From NCBI RefSeq assembly GCF_039544005.1, contig NZ_BAABKV010000001.1, positions 5,208,001 to 5,272,000 of the forward strand: 64,000 bases of DNA, read 5' to 3'. The position numbers and the translations under genes are program-made. The stretch's first letter is position 1. Each line of letters opens with the position of its first letter. The notes below the pieces were generated by a model, which saw nothing but the letters and a program-made list of their open reading frames with translations, made no database searches and was not told where the DNA came from. Shown piece by piece: positions 1-9,388 of the stretch. The DNA is from Kitasatospora paranensis. Its GTDB lineage: Bacteria > Actinomycetota > Actinomycetes > Streptomycetales > Streptomycetaceae.

Positions 1-760
1 CTGGGCCGACCTCATGGCGGATCTCGCGGACGAGGTCGCCGGGGAGGCCCTCGACCTGCCGGGCTTCGGCTGGTCGGCGCCCCCGCTGGACGGCAACCTC
101 ACCGTCTCCGGCCACGTCCGGGCGGTGATCGGCTACCTGGAGAAGTCCGGGCGCGGGCCCGTCCACCTGGTCGGCAACTCGCTGGGCGGCGCGGTCTCGG
201 TGCGGCTCGCCGCCCTGCGGCCCGACCTCGTCCGCAGCCTCACCCTGATCTCGCCGGCGCTGCCCGAGGTGCCGCCGCAGTACAGCGCCTGGCCCACCGC
301 CCTGCTCGCCGTCCCCGGGGTGCCGGCGCTGCTCAGGCGCCGGACTGCGGCCGGCGCGCAGAGCGCCGAGCAGGCCACCGAGAATCTGCTGCGGCTGGTC
401 TACGCGGACGCCGCCGCGATCCCCGCCGAGCGGCGCGAGCGCGCGGTGGCCGAGTACCGGCGCCGGCTCGGCCTGCCGTACGCGCTGCAGGCCAGCATCG
501 GCTCCGCGCGCGGCATCGTCGCGGCCTACACCGAGCGCGGCGACCAGGCGCTGTGGCGGCAGGCCGCGCAGGTGAAGGTGCCGGTGCTGCTGGTGTACGG
601 GATGAAGGACCGGCTGGTGTCGTACCGCTCCGCCCGGCGGGCCTGCGCGGCGTTCGCCGACGCCCGCCTGCTCGTCCTGCCGGACTCCGGCCACGTCGCC
701 ATGATGGAGCACACCGACCGGGTCGCCCGCGCCGTCCGGGACCTGCTCGCCGAGGTGTGA
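1..760 (+). CDS. Alpha/beta hydrolase, 5' end outside the window
   Basis: The reading frame is open from base 2, so the start lies upstream; the ATG at 14 falls inside the fold and is not a likely start. Visible parts are the strand and turn ending DLPGFGWS, the nucleophile elbow GNSLGG (Ser), the late acid segment YGMKDRL (Asp) and the catalytic SGHVAM (His) near the C-terminus, which together give the Ser-Asp-His triad of the family. Substrate cannot be told from sequence; esterase, lipase or C-C hydrolase are all possible. In Mycobacterium a lipase-like alpha/beta hydrolase also sits near moeZ and adnAB, but I cannot say that it is orthologous. A GC-rich hairpin follows the stop. Confidence 0.85.
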   Translation, partial: WADLMADLADEVAGEALDLPGFGWSAPPLDGNLTVSGHVRAVIGYLEKSGRGPVHLVGNSLGGAVSVRLAALRPDLVRSLTLISPALPEVPPQYSAWPTALLAVPGVPALLRRRTAAGAQSAEQATENLLRLVYADAAAIPAERRERAVAEYRRRLGLPYALQASIGSARGIVAAYTERGDQALWRQAAQVKVPVLLVYGMKDRLVSYRSARRACAAFADARLLVLPDSGHVAMMEHTDRVARAVRDLLAEV

Positions 761-764
761 GCCC

Positions 765-799
765 GCGCCGCCCGCCGCGTCGAACGCGCCGGGCGGCGC
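765..799 (+). terminator. Hairpin after the hydrolase gene
   Basis: Arms of 10 bp (765-774 and 790-799) pair perfectly around a 15-base loop, directly after the stop codon. There is no U-tract, as is usual in streptomycetes. The rest of the gap to 1012 contains no ORF I can support. Confidence 0.5.
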
Positions 800-1022
800 C
801 AGGTAACGGCCTTTCACTCGTTCAGGTGTCATCCGGGCAGGTGGTCGAGGCGGTGTCGGGCAACCGCTCTACCTTCGTGCTGTCGGACCGAACAGGTGTG
901 GGGGAGCGGCAGTGCCGCGGCCGCGGGGAGCGGGCGCGGGAGCCGGCCGAGGTCACCGGGAGAGATGTGCCCGGGCCCCTGCGTCGTCGGCCGAGTCCCC
1001 CTGCACTCCTCCGGAGGTCGTC

Positions 1023-2608
1023 GTGCGCATTGCTCTGCTCACCGAGGGCACGCGAACCGTAGCCCAGCGTACCGGTGGCGGCTGGTGCGGCCGGCTCGCC
1101 GGTGCGCTGGCCGAGCACGAGTTCCAGCTCTACCTGCTCGGCGCCGGCGGCGGCCCCGAGGACGCCGGGCCGGCGCCGAGCAGCCTGACCGCCGTCCACG
1201 AGCTGCCGATATGGGGCCGCCGCCCCGGCGCCGGGCGGCTCGCCGTGCACCGCCGCCCCGCCTGTGCGGCCGCCTACGAAGGCCTGGTCCGGGCCCTGGT
1301 CACGCCCGGCGAGCGGTCGCAGTTCGGCCCGGCCCTGTACCGGCTGGCCGAGCTCGCCGGGCAGGACGGCGCGCTGCCCGCCTTCCTCGCCTCCGGCCGG
1401 GCCCACCGCATCCTGGAGAAGGTCTGGCGGGCCCCCGGCGCCGAGACCGCGGCCGGCCAGCCGCTGGTCCGCGACGTCCTGGTCGCCGGCGACCTGCTGG
1501 AGCAGCTGCTGCGGCCGCTCTCCGCCCCCTGGTACGGCAGCGGCCCGACCGGCCTCGGCGGCGCCGACCTGTGCCACGTGGTCGGCGGCGGCCCGGCCGC
1601 CCTGCCCGCCCTGGTCGCCAAGCACCTGCACGGCGTGCCGTTCGTCCTCACCGAGCACGGGCTGCACCTGCGCGAGCAGTACCGCGGCTACCGCACCGCC
1701 CCGTACCGCTGGCCGGTCCGGGCCCTGCTGCTCGCCTTCTTCCGGCTGCTGAGCGCCGAGACGTACCGGCAGGCGGCGGTGCTCACCCCGGATCCGCGTA
1801 CGACCGGCAGTGGCAGCTGCGCTGCGGCGCCGAGCCAGGCCGCGTCCGGGTGGTGCACGAGGGCACCCCGGAGGCCGGCCGGGAGGCGGCCGGGGCGGAG
1901 CCCGAGCGGCCCACGCTCGTCTGGGCTGGCGCCCTGGAGCCCGGCCGCGACCCCGAACTGATGCTGCACGCCTTCGCCCGGGTCCGCGCCGAACTGCCGA
2001 AGGCCAGGCTGCGGATGTACGGCGAGGAGGCCGCGCCCGGGTACCTCGCGCACTGCCGGGCGATCGCCGAACGGCTCGGCATCGCCGCCGCCGTGGACTT
2101 CGCCGGCCGCCCCACCACCACGGCCGACGCCTGGGCGGCCGGCAGCGCCGTGGTCTTCTCCGCGCTCGCCCAGCGCAGCCCTCGGCTGCTCGCCGACGCC
2201 ATGCTGAGCGGCCGCGCCGTCGTCGCCACCGAGGTCGGGGTCGCCGCCGAGGTGCTCGGCCCGGCCGGGCTGCTGGTGCCGCCGCGCAGCCCGCAGGCGC
2301 TGGCGGCGGCCTGCGTCGCCCTGCTCACCGACGACGAGCGGCGGGCCAGACTCGGCCTGGCCGGCCGGCTGCGCGCCCAGGAGCGCTTCGCGCTGGAGCC
2401 GGAGACGACGGCGTTCCGGGAGATCTACCTGGAGCTGGTGTCCCGCTGGCCGGCCTTCCCGGCCGCAGGGCGGCAGCCGTTCGCCCGCCCCGCCGAGTAC
2501 TGGGTCGGCGGGGCGCCGGCCACGCCGCCGGCCGCCGAGCGGCAGACCGCGCCGGCCGGCCCGCCGGTGGCCGCCGTGCCGGCCGAGGCGCTCGCGGAGG
2601 CGATCTGA
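1023..2608 (+). CDS. GT4-type glycosyltransferase with DUF3492 N-terminus, frameshifted
   Basis: Retaining GT-B glycosyltransferase of the PelF/DUF3492 type, probably acting on a cell-surface polysaccharide with the downstream membrane protein and epimerase. It starts at GTG 1023 with GGAGG five bases upstream. The N-terminal half (VRIALLTEG, LTEHGLHLREQY) is read in one frame up to about 1790 and the C-terminal donor-binding half (VVHEGTPE, VDFAGRP, VVATEVGVAAEVLG) continues in the -1 frame to TGA 2606-2608. Restoring one base in the run at 1786-1791 gives a 528-residue protein of normal length, so this looks like a sequence error. The E-x7-E pair of GT4 enzymes reads Q and D here. The stop overlaps the next ATG, indicating an operon. 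Confidence 0.8.
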
Positions 2609-3609
2609 TGGGCCGCGTCCCGGCGGCCGCCCCCGCCGGTGTCCCGCCCGCGGCACCGCCGTCCTCGGACCCGGTCCGGGCGCTGATGGCCGAGCACCGC
2701 GAGCTCTGCGAACAGGCCGTCGACTCCCTGGACATCGCGGCCGGCCTGGAGGACGCCGGGATCGCCGACAGCGTGGCGCACCGCTACCGCCACGCCGACG
2801 TCTTCGGGCTCGCCGAGGAGCTGTACGCCCGGGTGGAGCGCCGGCCCGCCGAGCCGGCCGCCCCACCCGCCGCCGTGCCGTGGGGCGGCCCGGCGCTCCG
2901 GGCGGCCGGCCGTGCGCTGCTGCACCTGCCCGCGGTCGCCGTCCTGGCCGCGCTGCCCTGGCTGACCGCCGTGGCGGGCCCGGTGGGCGCGGCGCCGGCG
3001 CTGCTCCTGGCGGCCGGCTGGCTCGCGCTCGCCGCGCCGGCCGCGGGTGCGGCCGACCGGCTCGGCTACGGGGTCGGTGCGGCACTGCTGCTCGCCGCGG
3101 GGTCGGCCGGCGGGGCCGGGGCCGCCGCGGCCGTCGCGCTGGGCACCGCGTCCGCCGACCTCGCCGCCCGGCGGCTGCGCCGGACGGGGCTGGCGCACCT
3201 CGGGGCGACGGCGACCATCACCGGCTTCCGGGCCCGGATGCGCCCGCTGCTGCCGCTCGCCGCGGCGGCGCAGCTCGCCGTGGTCGGAGCGCTGACCCTG
3301 GCCCTGCGGCCGCCCGCCGCGACACCCGCCGGTGCGGCCGGCTGGGCCGGGCAGGCCGTGCTCGCCCTGTTGTTCCTGCTGGCCGCGGTGGTGCGGCACG
3401 GCGGGCGGCCCGGGGTCGCGGCCGCCGGGCTCGCTGCCTGCGGTGCCGTGGCCGGCCTGCTGCACCTCGTCCCGGTGCCGACCGGGCCGGCCGCCGTGCT
3501 GTGGGCGGCGTCCGGCGCCGTCGCCGTTGCGGTGTCAGCGGCGTACGCGTGGGCGCTGCTGTCCCGTCCCCAGGCGTACCGGGCCGTCCCACGCCGCCGC
3601 GGGGCCTGA
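2608..3609 (+). CDS. Polytopic membrane protein downstream of the glycosyltransferase
   Basis: A 333-residue protein whose ATG overlaps the glycosyltransferase stop (TGATG), so translation is coupled. The first ~110 residues are soluble and include a short helical stretch (EHRELCEQAVDSLD) resembling the N-terminus of glycosyltransferase-associated streptomycete proteins. The remainder is Ala/Leu/Val-rich with roughly eight to ten membrane segments separated by short basic loops (RRLRRTG, RARMRP). I do not recognise a named family. Context suggests a transporter, flippase or polymerase partner of the glycosyltransferase, but this is inference from position only. Confidence 0.75.
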   Translation: MGRVPAAAPAGVPPAAPPSSDPVRALMAEHRELCEQAVDSLDIAAGLEDAGIADSVAHRYRHADVFGLAEELYARVERRPAEPAAPPAAVPWGGPALRAAGRALLHLPAVAVLAALPWLTAVAGPVGAAPALLLAAGWLALAAPAAGAADRLGYGVGAALLLAAGSAGGAGAAAAVALGTASADLAARRLRRTGLAHLGATATITGFRARMRPLLPLAAAAQLAVVGALTLALRPPAATPAGAAGWAGQAVLALLFLLAAVVRHGGRPGVAAAGLAACGAVAGLLHLVPVPTGPAAVLWAASGAVAVAVSAAYAWALLSRPQAYRAVPRRRGA

Positions 3610-3691
3610 CCGCCCCGTACCGCGGCCATACCCACCCGTTCTGTATCCGCCCGGCCGCCAAGCGGCCGGGCCTCGTGGAAGGACACCCCCG

Positions 3692-4632
3692 ATGAGGGTG
3701 CTGCTGCTGGGCGCCGACGGCTTCATCGGCCGCCGGGTCGCCGAACGCCTGCTCGCCGAGCCCGACCTCCAGGTCACCGCACTCGGCCGGCGCGACTCGG
3801 CGGACATCCGCTTCGACCTGACGGCGGGCAGCCCCGGCGCGCTCGCCCGCTTCCTGGACGCGGTGGCGCCGCAGGTGGTGGTCAACTGCGCCGGGGCCAC
3901 CTACGGCAGTTCGCGGACACTGATCCGGTCCAACACGCTCGCGGTGGCCACCGTCTGCGAGGCGATCCGGCGCAGCCGGGAGCCGGCCCGCCTGGTGCAC
4001 GTCGGCTCGGCCGCCGAGTACGGGCCGATGCAGCCCGGCGCGCCGATCGCGGAGACCACCGAGCCGCGGCCGGTCGGGCCGTACGGAGTGTCCAAGCTGG
4101 CCGGTACCGAGCTGGTGCTGGCATCCGGGCTGGACGCCGCGGTGCTGCGGGTGTTCGACGTGGTGGGGCCGGGGGCGCCGTCCGCCTCGCTGTTCGGGCG
4201 GCTCGCGGACGGCCTGCGGCGGGCGCTGGAGCAGGGCGAGCTCCAGGTGCGGATGCCGGACCTGTCCGGATACCGGGATTTCGTCGACGTGCGGGACGTC
4301 GCGCGGGCCGTCCAGGCGGCGGCGGTGTCGGCGGCCACCGGGGTGATCAACATCGGCAGCGGCCACGCGGTGCGGGCGCGGGACGCGGCACACCTGCTGG
4401 TCAGGGCTTCCGGGTTCGAGGGGGTGTGGCCGAGGACGGCCGTCCGGCCCCGGTGCCCGCGCAGGGCGGCGAGCACATGCGGCCCACCGAGCCCCGGCTG
4501 CTGCCGCCGGACCCGGCCCCGTGGCGGCAGGCGGACGTCCGCACGGCCCGGGATCGTCTCGGCTGGCGGACACAGGTGCCGCTGGAGGAGTCGCTCGGGG
4601 ACGTGTGGCTGGAGACCGCCTGCCGGGTCTGA
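3692..4632 (+). CDS. NAD-dependent epimerase/dehydratase (extended SDR), frameshifted
   Basis: Starts at ATG 3692 with GGAAGGA upstream. The Rossmann glycine motif GADGFIG is at the N-terminus and the catalytic YxxxK (YGVSKLAG) follows a VGSAAEYG segment, typical of nucleotide-sugar epimerases/dehydratases. After ASGFEG the frame is lost in a G run at 4420-4424; the protein resumes in the -1 frame as VAEDGRPAPVP through to LETACRV at TGA 4630-4632. Adding one G restores a 313-residue protein of normal length. It probably makes or modifies the sugar nucleotide used by the adjacent glycosyltransferase; the sugar is unknown. Confidence 0.82.
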
Positions 4633-4724
4633 CCGGCGCCCCGCCGTTGAGCTGCGGCGTTCCGCTCCGGGGGCCGGTCTCGGCATCCGGTGTCGGCCAT
4701 CTCACCGATTGGACCAGCTGTCTC

Positions 4725-4751
4725 GGAATAGCAGCGGCGCGTGACACTGTT
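4725..4751 (+). promoter_or_regulatory. SigR-type promoter of moeZ
   Basis: GGAAT (4725-4729), a 19-base spacer and GTT (4749-4751) match the SigR consensus GGAAT-N18/19-GTT. moeZ (moeB-like) is, to my recollection, a known member of the SigR thiol-oxidative stress regulon in S. coelicolor, which supports the call. The start codon lies 63 bases downstream of the GTT. Confidence 0.72.
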
Positions 4752-4813
4752 GGCGTAGTGAAGCAACGGCTGGCAGGCCCAGCCCCACAGAACTGACGAC
4801 CATCGGAGTTTTC

Positions 4814-5992
4814 GTGTCGCTGCCACCCCTGGTCGAGCCGGCCGCCGAGCTCACCGTTGAAGAGGTCCGCCGGTACTCCCGCCACCTGATCATCCCCGAC
4901 GTGGGCATGGACGGGCAGAAGCGGCTGAAGAAGGCCAAGGTGCTCTGCGTCGGCGCGGGCGGCCTCGGGTCCCCCGCCCTCATGTACCTGGCCGCGGCGG
5001 GCGTCGGCACGCTCGGCATCGTCGAGTTCGACACCGTCGACGAGTCCAACCTCCAGCGCCAGATCATCCACGGCCAGTCCGACATCGGCCGTTCCAAGGC
5101 CGAGTCCGCGCGCGACTCGGTCAAGGAGATCAACCCGCTGGTCGAGGTGATCCTGCACGAGGACCGCCTGGACAACTCCAACGTCATGGAGATCTTCTCC
5201 GGCTACGACCTGATCGTCGACGGCACGGACAACTTCGCCACCCGGTACCTGGTGAACGACGCCGCGGTGCTGCTCGGCAAGCCGTACGTCTGGGGCTCCA
5301 TCTACCGCTTCGACGGCCAGGCCAGCGTCTTCTGGGCCGAGCACGGCCCCTGCTACCGCTGCCTCTACCCGGAGGCCCCGCCGCCGGGCATGGTCCCCTC
5401 CTGCGCCGAGGGCGGCGTGCTGGGCGTGCTCTGCGCCTCGATCGGCTCGATCCAGGTCACCGAGGCGATCAAGCTGCTGGCCGGCGTCGGCGAGCCGCTG
5501 GTCGGCCGACTGATGATCTACGACGCCCTGGAGATGCAGTACCGCTCGGTGAAGGTCCGCAAGGACCCGAACTGCGTCCTGTGCGGTGACAACCCCACCG
5601 TCACCGAGCTGATCGACTACGAGGCCTTCTGCGGCGTCGTGTCGGAGGAGGCGCAGGCCGCGGCCGCGGGCTCCACCATCACCTCCAAGCAGCTCAAGCA
5701 GTGGCTGGACGACGACGAGGACATCTTCCTCATCGACGTCCGCGAGCCCAACGAGTACGAGATCGTCTCGATCCCGGGCGCCACGCTGATCCCCAAGAAC
5801 GAGTTCCTGATGGGCACCGCGCTGGAGAAGATGCCGCAGGACAAGAAGATCGTGCTGCACTGCAAGACCGGCGTGCGCTCGGCCGAGGTGCTGGCCGTCC
5901 TCAAGTCGGCGGGCTTCTCCGACGCCGTCCACCTCGGCGGCGGCGTGGTCGGCTGGGTCAACCAGATCGAGCCGCACAAGCCGATCTACTAG
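4814..5992 (+). CDS. moeZ: MoeZ, adenylyltransferase-sulfurtransferase
   Basis: Bifunctional E1-like enzyme that adenylates the C-terminal Gly-Gly of small sulfur carriers (MoaD, CysO, ThiS type) and transfers persulfide sulfur to them. The 392-residue protein has an N-terminal ThiF/MoeB domain with the nucleotide motif GAGGLGS, the arginine region ESNLQRQ, the invariant DGTDNF, and zinc cysteines CYRC and CVLC; a C-terminal rhodanese domain (residues ~285-392) carries the active-site loop CKTGVRS. GTG 4814 is preceded by CGGAG. It is transcribed alone, from a SigR-like promoter, and ends in a strong hairpin. The window also encodes a MoaE-like protein (38543), a partner in molybdopterin synthesis. 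Confidence 0.95.
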   Translation: MSLPPLVEPAAELTVEEVRRYSRHLIIPDVGMDGQKRLKKAKVLCVGAGGLGSPALMYLAAAGVGTLGIVEFDTVDESNLQRQIIHGQSDIGRSKAESARDSVKEINPLVEVILHEDRLDNSNVMEIFSGYDLIVDGTDNFATRYLVNDAAVLLGKPYVWGSIYRFDGQASVFWAEHGPCYRCLYPEAPPPGMVPSCAEGGVLGVLCASIGSIQVTEAIKLLAGVGEPLVGRLMIYDALEMQYRSVKVRKDPNCVLCGDNPTVTELIDYEAFCGVVSEEAQAAAAGSTITSKQLKQWLDDDEDIFLIDVREPNEYEIVSIPGATLIPKNEFLMGTALEKMPQDKKIVLHCKTGVRSAEVLAVLKSAGFSDAVHLGGGVVGWVNQIEPHKPIY

Positions 5993-6003
5993 AGCGTGTC
6001 CGA

Positions 6004-6038
6004 CCCGAAGGCCCCCGGCGACGCCGGGGGCCTTCGGG
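6004..6038. terminator. Bidirectional terminator between moeZ and the convergent membrane gene
   Basis: Sixteen base pairs match perfectly (6004-6019 with 6023-6038) around a three-base loop. It lies between two convergent stops and can serve both strands. Confidence 0.85.
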
Positions 6039-6060
6039 CTGTGCGCCTTCGGGCTGTGCG
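6031..6060. repeat. Two tandem copies of a 15-bp unit
   Basis: CCTTCGGGCTGTGCG occurs at 6031-6045 and again, unchanged, at 6046-6060. The first copy includes the right arm of the terminator, so this looks like a small slippage duplication of the terminator's edge. Confidence 0.85.
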
Positions 6061-6066
6061 CGTCCG

Positions 6067-8736
6067 TCAGAGTGCCCCGCGGCGTTGCAGCACGTTGTAG
6101 GCGACCCAGCCCGGCAGCACCGGCAGCCAGAAGGTCAGCAGGCGGTACAGGAACACCGCGGGCGCCGCCGCCGAGGCCGGCACGCCGACGGTCAGGGCGC
6201 CGATCAGGGCGATCTCCACCGGCCCGATGCCGCCCGGCGTCGGGATCGCCGAGCCGGCCGCGTTCGCGGTCAGGAAGACCACCGCCACCGCGGAGTAGCT
6301 CATGTCGCCGCCGAACGCCCGCACCGAGGCGTACAGGCAGGCGGTGAACGAGAGCGTCAGCAGCAGGATGCCGCCGAAGCCGGTGACCAGCTTGGTCGGG
6401 GTCTGCATCAGGTCGAGCATCCGCGGCACCACGCCGAAGAACAGCGACCGCACCCGGGTCACCACGAAGCGCCGCAGCGGCGCCACTGCCGCGACCACCA
6501 GGGCCAGCACCGCCGCGCTGAGCACACCGATGATCACCGCCCGGGAGGCGCCGAGGTCGCCGTTGGTCTGGGTGCCGGTGATCAGGCCGAAGCAGAACAG
6601 CAGCAGCAGGTGGCCGCCGAGGCCCGCCAGCTGGGAGGCGCCGACGCTGGCGACCGCCTGCCCGGAGCGGATGCCGGCCTTCTGCAGGTAGCGGGTGTTG
6701 AGCGCGATGCCGCCGATCGCCGCGGGTGCGACCAGCTTCACGAAGGAGCCGGCCAGCTGGGCCGCGACCGTGCGGACGAACGGCAGCCGCTCCGGGACGA
6801 AGCCCGTCAGGCTCATCGCCGCCGCACCGTAGGTGGTGGCCGCCGCGGCCAGCGCCACCGCGGCCCAGCCCCAGTTCAGCTGGGAGAGCTTCAGCTGGGC
6901 GGGCTGGACGGTGGTCAGCGCCAGGTAGGCGGCGAAGCTCAGCGCGATGACCATGATGAGGCTCTTCGGCTTGAGCCGTTCCAGCTTCGCGGGGGCCATC
7001 GGCGCCTCGGGCGCGATCTCCAGGATCTGGCCGCGGATCCGGCTGAGCAGGTCCTCGCCGGCCGCCGCGATGTCCTCCTCGGCCTGCTGCTGGGTGCGCT
7101 CGCCCGCGGCGACCTGTTCCAGCGCCAGGGCCCGGGCCTCGGCCTTGCGCTCCTTGGACATCCGCTGCAGGTCGATCCGGGTGGACCGGCTCAGGCCCAC
7201 CGGCTGCAGCAGCGGCAGCGAGCCCGCGACGCGGTCCGCGCCGAGCACCCGGTTGGCGACGTCCACCGAGCGCTCCGGGCCGATCCGCAGCGCGAAGGTG
7301 GTGAGCAGCTGCGCGACGTCGATGCGCAGCGTCAGGTCGCCGGCCGCGATGTCGCCGCCGGAGAGATTGACCAGGCAGCCGGTCTTCTCGTCGACCACCA
7401 GCAGCGACTCGCCGGTCAGCCGGCGGTGGGCGATCCGGCGCTCGTGCAGGGCTGCCACCGACTCCCACAGCGAGGCCATCACGTCGTCGGTGATCTCGTC
7501 GTCGGCGAGCTCGTCGAGGGTGCGGCCGGCCACGTTCTCGTACACCAGGATCGCGGCGTCCGGCCCGAGCTCCGAGGTGGCGACCAGCTGCGGGGCGCGG
7601 GCCCCGGATGCGGCCGCCGCGTACGCGATCAGGGCCTCTTGTTCCAGGGCCTGACGCAGCGACTGCGGGCTGCGCCGCACGGCCACCGAGCGCAGCCGGA
7701 TCCGCCGCCAGGCGCGGTAGAAGAAGCCGGCCGCCTGCTGCTCGCGGTCGATGATGTGGACGTCCAGCAGCGGGCCCTCGTACTGGGCGACCAGGTAGCG
7801 GCGGGTCTCGCCGGGGGCGTCGGGGCGCGGTGCGCGCCGGAGGGTGAAGCCGACCTTCCGCAGGCCGGTCATCAGGTGCTTGCCGGTCGGCCGGATGTTC
7901 GGGGAGCCGATCGCGTAGAGCGTGCCGTACGCCACCGACCAGCCGATCAGCACGGTGAGCAGCAGCGACAGCGGCGTGGTGTAGCCGCTGATCAGCTCGG
8001 TGACGCCGCTGAGGATCACCACCACCCACAGGGCCACCCGCCAGCGCGGACGGCTCGACATGCCGACCGCCGTCATGTAGGCGATCACCGGCGCCAGGTA
8101 GCCGTGCACCGGATCGGTGAGGGTCTGGCCGCCACCCGGCGGCAGCTGGGTCAGCGCGTCCCGGACGGCGGGCGGCGCCCCGGCCGCCACCCACCAGTCG
8201 ATGCCGAGCGAGACGCCGTAGGCGAGCACCGAGGCGAGCACGCCGTCGGCGACCCGCAGGCCGTCCCGTTTGATCAGCCGCTCGACCGCGAAGGCCAGCG
8301 GCACCGCCAGCACCGCGATGCTGGAGACCAGCGCCATGATCGTGGACAGCACGCCGGGGATCTTGTGGGCGTTGGCGGAGATGTCCGTCTCGATGCCGCT
8401 GGTGGTCGACACCGCGATCTGGGCGAGCACGAACACCGCGATGATCCCGAGCACGCCCGCCAGGAAGCGGATCAGATCGGAGGGGCGGTGCGCGCGGGCG
8501 GCCAGCAGCGGCTCGTCCACCGCGAGGTGCTCACCGGGCGGCTCGTCCGCCGACTGCGGCGGCACGGGCTGCGGGTGCGGCGGGCGGGGCTCGGGGACGG
8601 CCTCGGGCGCGTCCTGGTTGCCCGGTGCGCGCGGCTGCGGCGAGACTGTCGGCGGCTCCGGTTCGGGAACAGCAGACCGGTCGGTGGCGGACTCGTCCGA
8701 GCCCTTGTCCACGTTCACGTCTGCCGTCCCGGTCAT
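6067..8736 (-). CDS. Membrane protein: TM bundle, kinase-like domain and MprF/YbhN-type flippase domain
   Basis: 889 residues from the ATG at 8736, chosen because GAGG lies 11 bases upstream; an earlier in-frame ATG at 8877 has no Shine-Dalgarno. Order: Pro/Glu-rich cytoplasmic head (~110 residues); five to six helices (LIRFLAGVLGII, HGYLAPVIAYMT); a cytosolic kinase-like domain whose catalytic loop reads IAHRRLTGESLLVV and whose DFG position reads LSGGD, so it is probably a pseudokinase; then about eight helices of the UPF0104/lysylphosphatidylglycerol-synthase TM family (NTRYLQKAGI, GGIGPVEIAL). No aminoacyl-transferase domain follows. Likely role is lipid or lipid-linked substrate transport gated by the pseudokinase; this is inference. 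It is divergent from the gene at 8871. Confidence 0.88.
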   Translation of the reverse strand: MTGTADVNVDKGSDESATDRSAVPEPEPPTVSPQPRAPGNQDAPEAVPEPRPPHPQPVPPQSADEPPGEHLAVDEPLLAARAHRPSDLIRFLAGVLGIIAVFVLAQIAVSTTSGIETDISANAHKIPGVLSTIMALVSSIAVLAVPLAFAVERLIKRDGLRVADGVLASVLAYGVSLGIDWWVAAGAPPAVRDALTQLPPGGGQTLTDPVHGYLAPVIAYMTAVGMSSRPRWRVALWVVVILSGVTELISGYTTPLSLLLTVLIGWSVAYGTLYAIGSPNIRPTGKHLMTGLRKVGFTLRRAPRPDAPGETRRYLVAQYEGPLLDVHIIDREQQAAGFFYRAWRRIRLRSVAVRRSPQSLRQALEQEALIAYAAAASGARAPQLVATSELGPDAAILVYENVAGRTLDELADDEITDDVMASLWESVAALHERRIAHRRLTGESLLVVDEKTGCLVNLSGGDIAAGDLTLRIDVAQLLTTFALRIGPERSVDVANRVLGADRVAGSLPLLQPVGLSRSTRIDLQRMSKERKAEARALALEQVAAGERTQQQAEEDIAAAGEDLLSRIRGQILEIAPEAPMAPAKLERLKPKSLIMVIALSFAAYLALTTVQPAQLKLSQLNWGWAAVALAAAATTYGAAAMSLTGFVPERLPFVRTVAAQLAGSFVKLVAPAAIGGIALNTRYLQKAGIRSGQAVASVGASQLAGLGGHLLLLFCFGLITGTQTNGDLGASRAVIIGVLSAAVLALVVAAVAPLRRFVVTRVRSLFFGVVPRMLDLMQTPTKLVTGFGGILLLTLSFTACLYASVRAFGGDMSYSAVAVVFLTANAAGSAIPTPGGIGPVEIALIGALTVGVPASAAAPAVFLYRLLTFWLPVLPGWVAYNVLQRRGAL

Positions 8737-8870
8737 CTGGTCTTGTCCTCGTATCACTGCGCGCCGCCCCGAAGATGCTGCCATGTCGCGGCGCGCCGTG
8801 CGGGACAGGGGCCGGGTCGGGCGCGGCAAATCGCCCGCACGGGGCCCAGGAATCGACCGGATGGGGAGAA

Positions 8871-9205
8871 ATGCCACAGGTGACCGAGGATACGGAAGGC
8901 GAGGAACTGCCGCCCTACGCCGAAGCTGTGCTCGATCTCACCGAGCGGATCCCGCCCGGCCGGGTGATGACCTACGGCGACGTCGCCGAGTACCTCGGCC
9001 GCGGCGGCCCCCGCCAGGTCGGCCGGGTGATGGCGCTGTACGGCGGCGGCGTGCCCTGGTGGCGGGTGATCCGGTCGGACGGCCGGCCGCTGCCCGGCCA
9101 CGAGCACCGTGCGCTGCCCGAGTACCGGGCCGAGGGCACCCCCTGCGCACGGTGGGCGGCGAGCCCCGCGTCGACGTCCGGCAGGCCCGCTGGGACGGCC
9201 GGTAG
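8871..9205 (+). CDS. Alkyltransferase-like (MGMT-fold) DNA-binding protein, frameshifted
   Basis: Small protein with the O6-alkylguanine-DNA alkyltransferase fold: IPPGRVMTYGDVAEYLGRGGPRQVGRVM contains the helix-turn-helix and arginine finger in the usual order. The active-site PCHR of true alkyltransferases reads PWWR, so the reactive cysteine is replaced by tryptophan; such ATL proteins bind alkylated bases and hand them to nucleotide excision repair. In the C run 9139-9143 the frame is lost after EYRAEGTP and resumes in the -1 frame (LRTVGGEPRVDVRQARWDGR, stop 9205). One extra C restores 111 residues. Its location before adnA matches the mycobacterial order. Confidence 0.85.
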
Positions 9206-9388
9206 CGCGCCGCCCCGCCCGCGCCCCCGGATCCGGCCGGACGGGTGCGCGGGGCCGGGCTGTCGGTGCAGGATCGTAGGCTCGGTGCGGACACCCGTCG
9301 CCGAGCACGTCCCCGGGCCCGACCGGAGCCCCGCCCCGCCCGCGACCCGCCCGACGCACATCCGCTCGTACGACCCGCCTGGACCGCA

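Noticed and set aside
3218..8194. A 1658-codon minus-strand ORF
   Set aside because: It runs antisense to several plus-strand genes including moeZ and in a second frame of the true minus-strand membrane gene; composition is Arg/Pro/Gly-rich as in other high-GC shadows.
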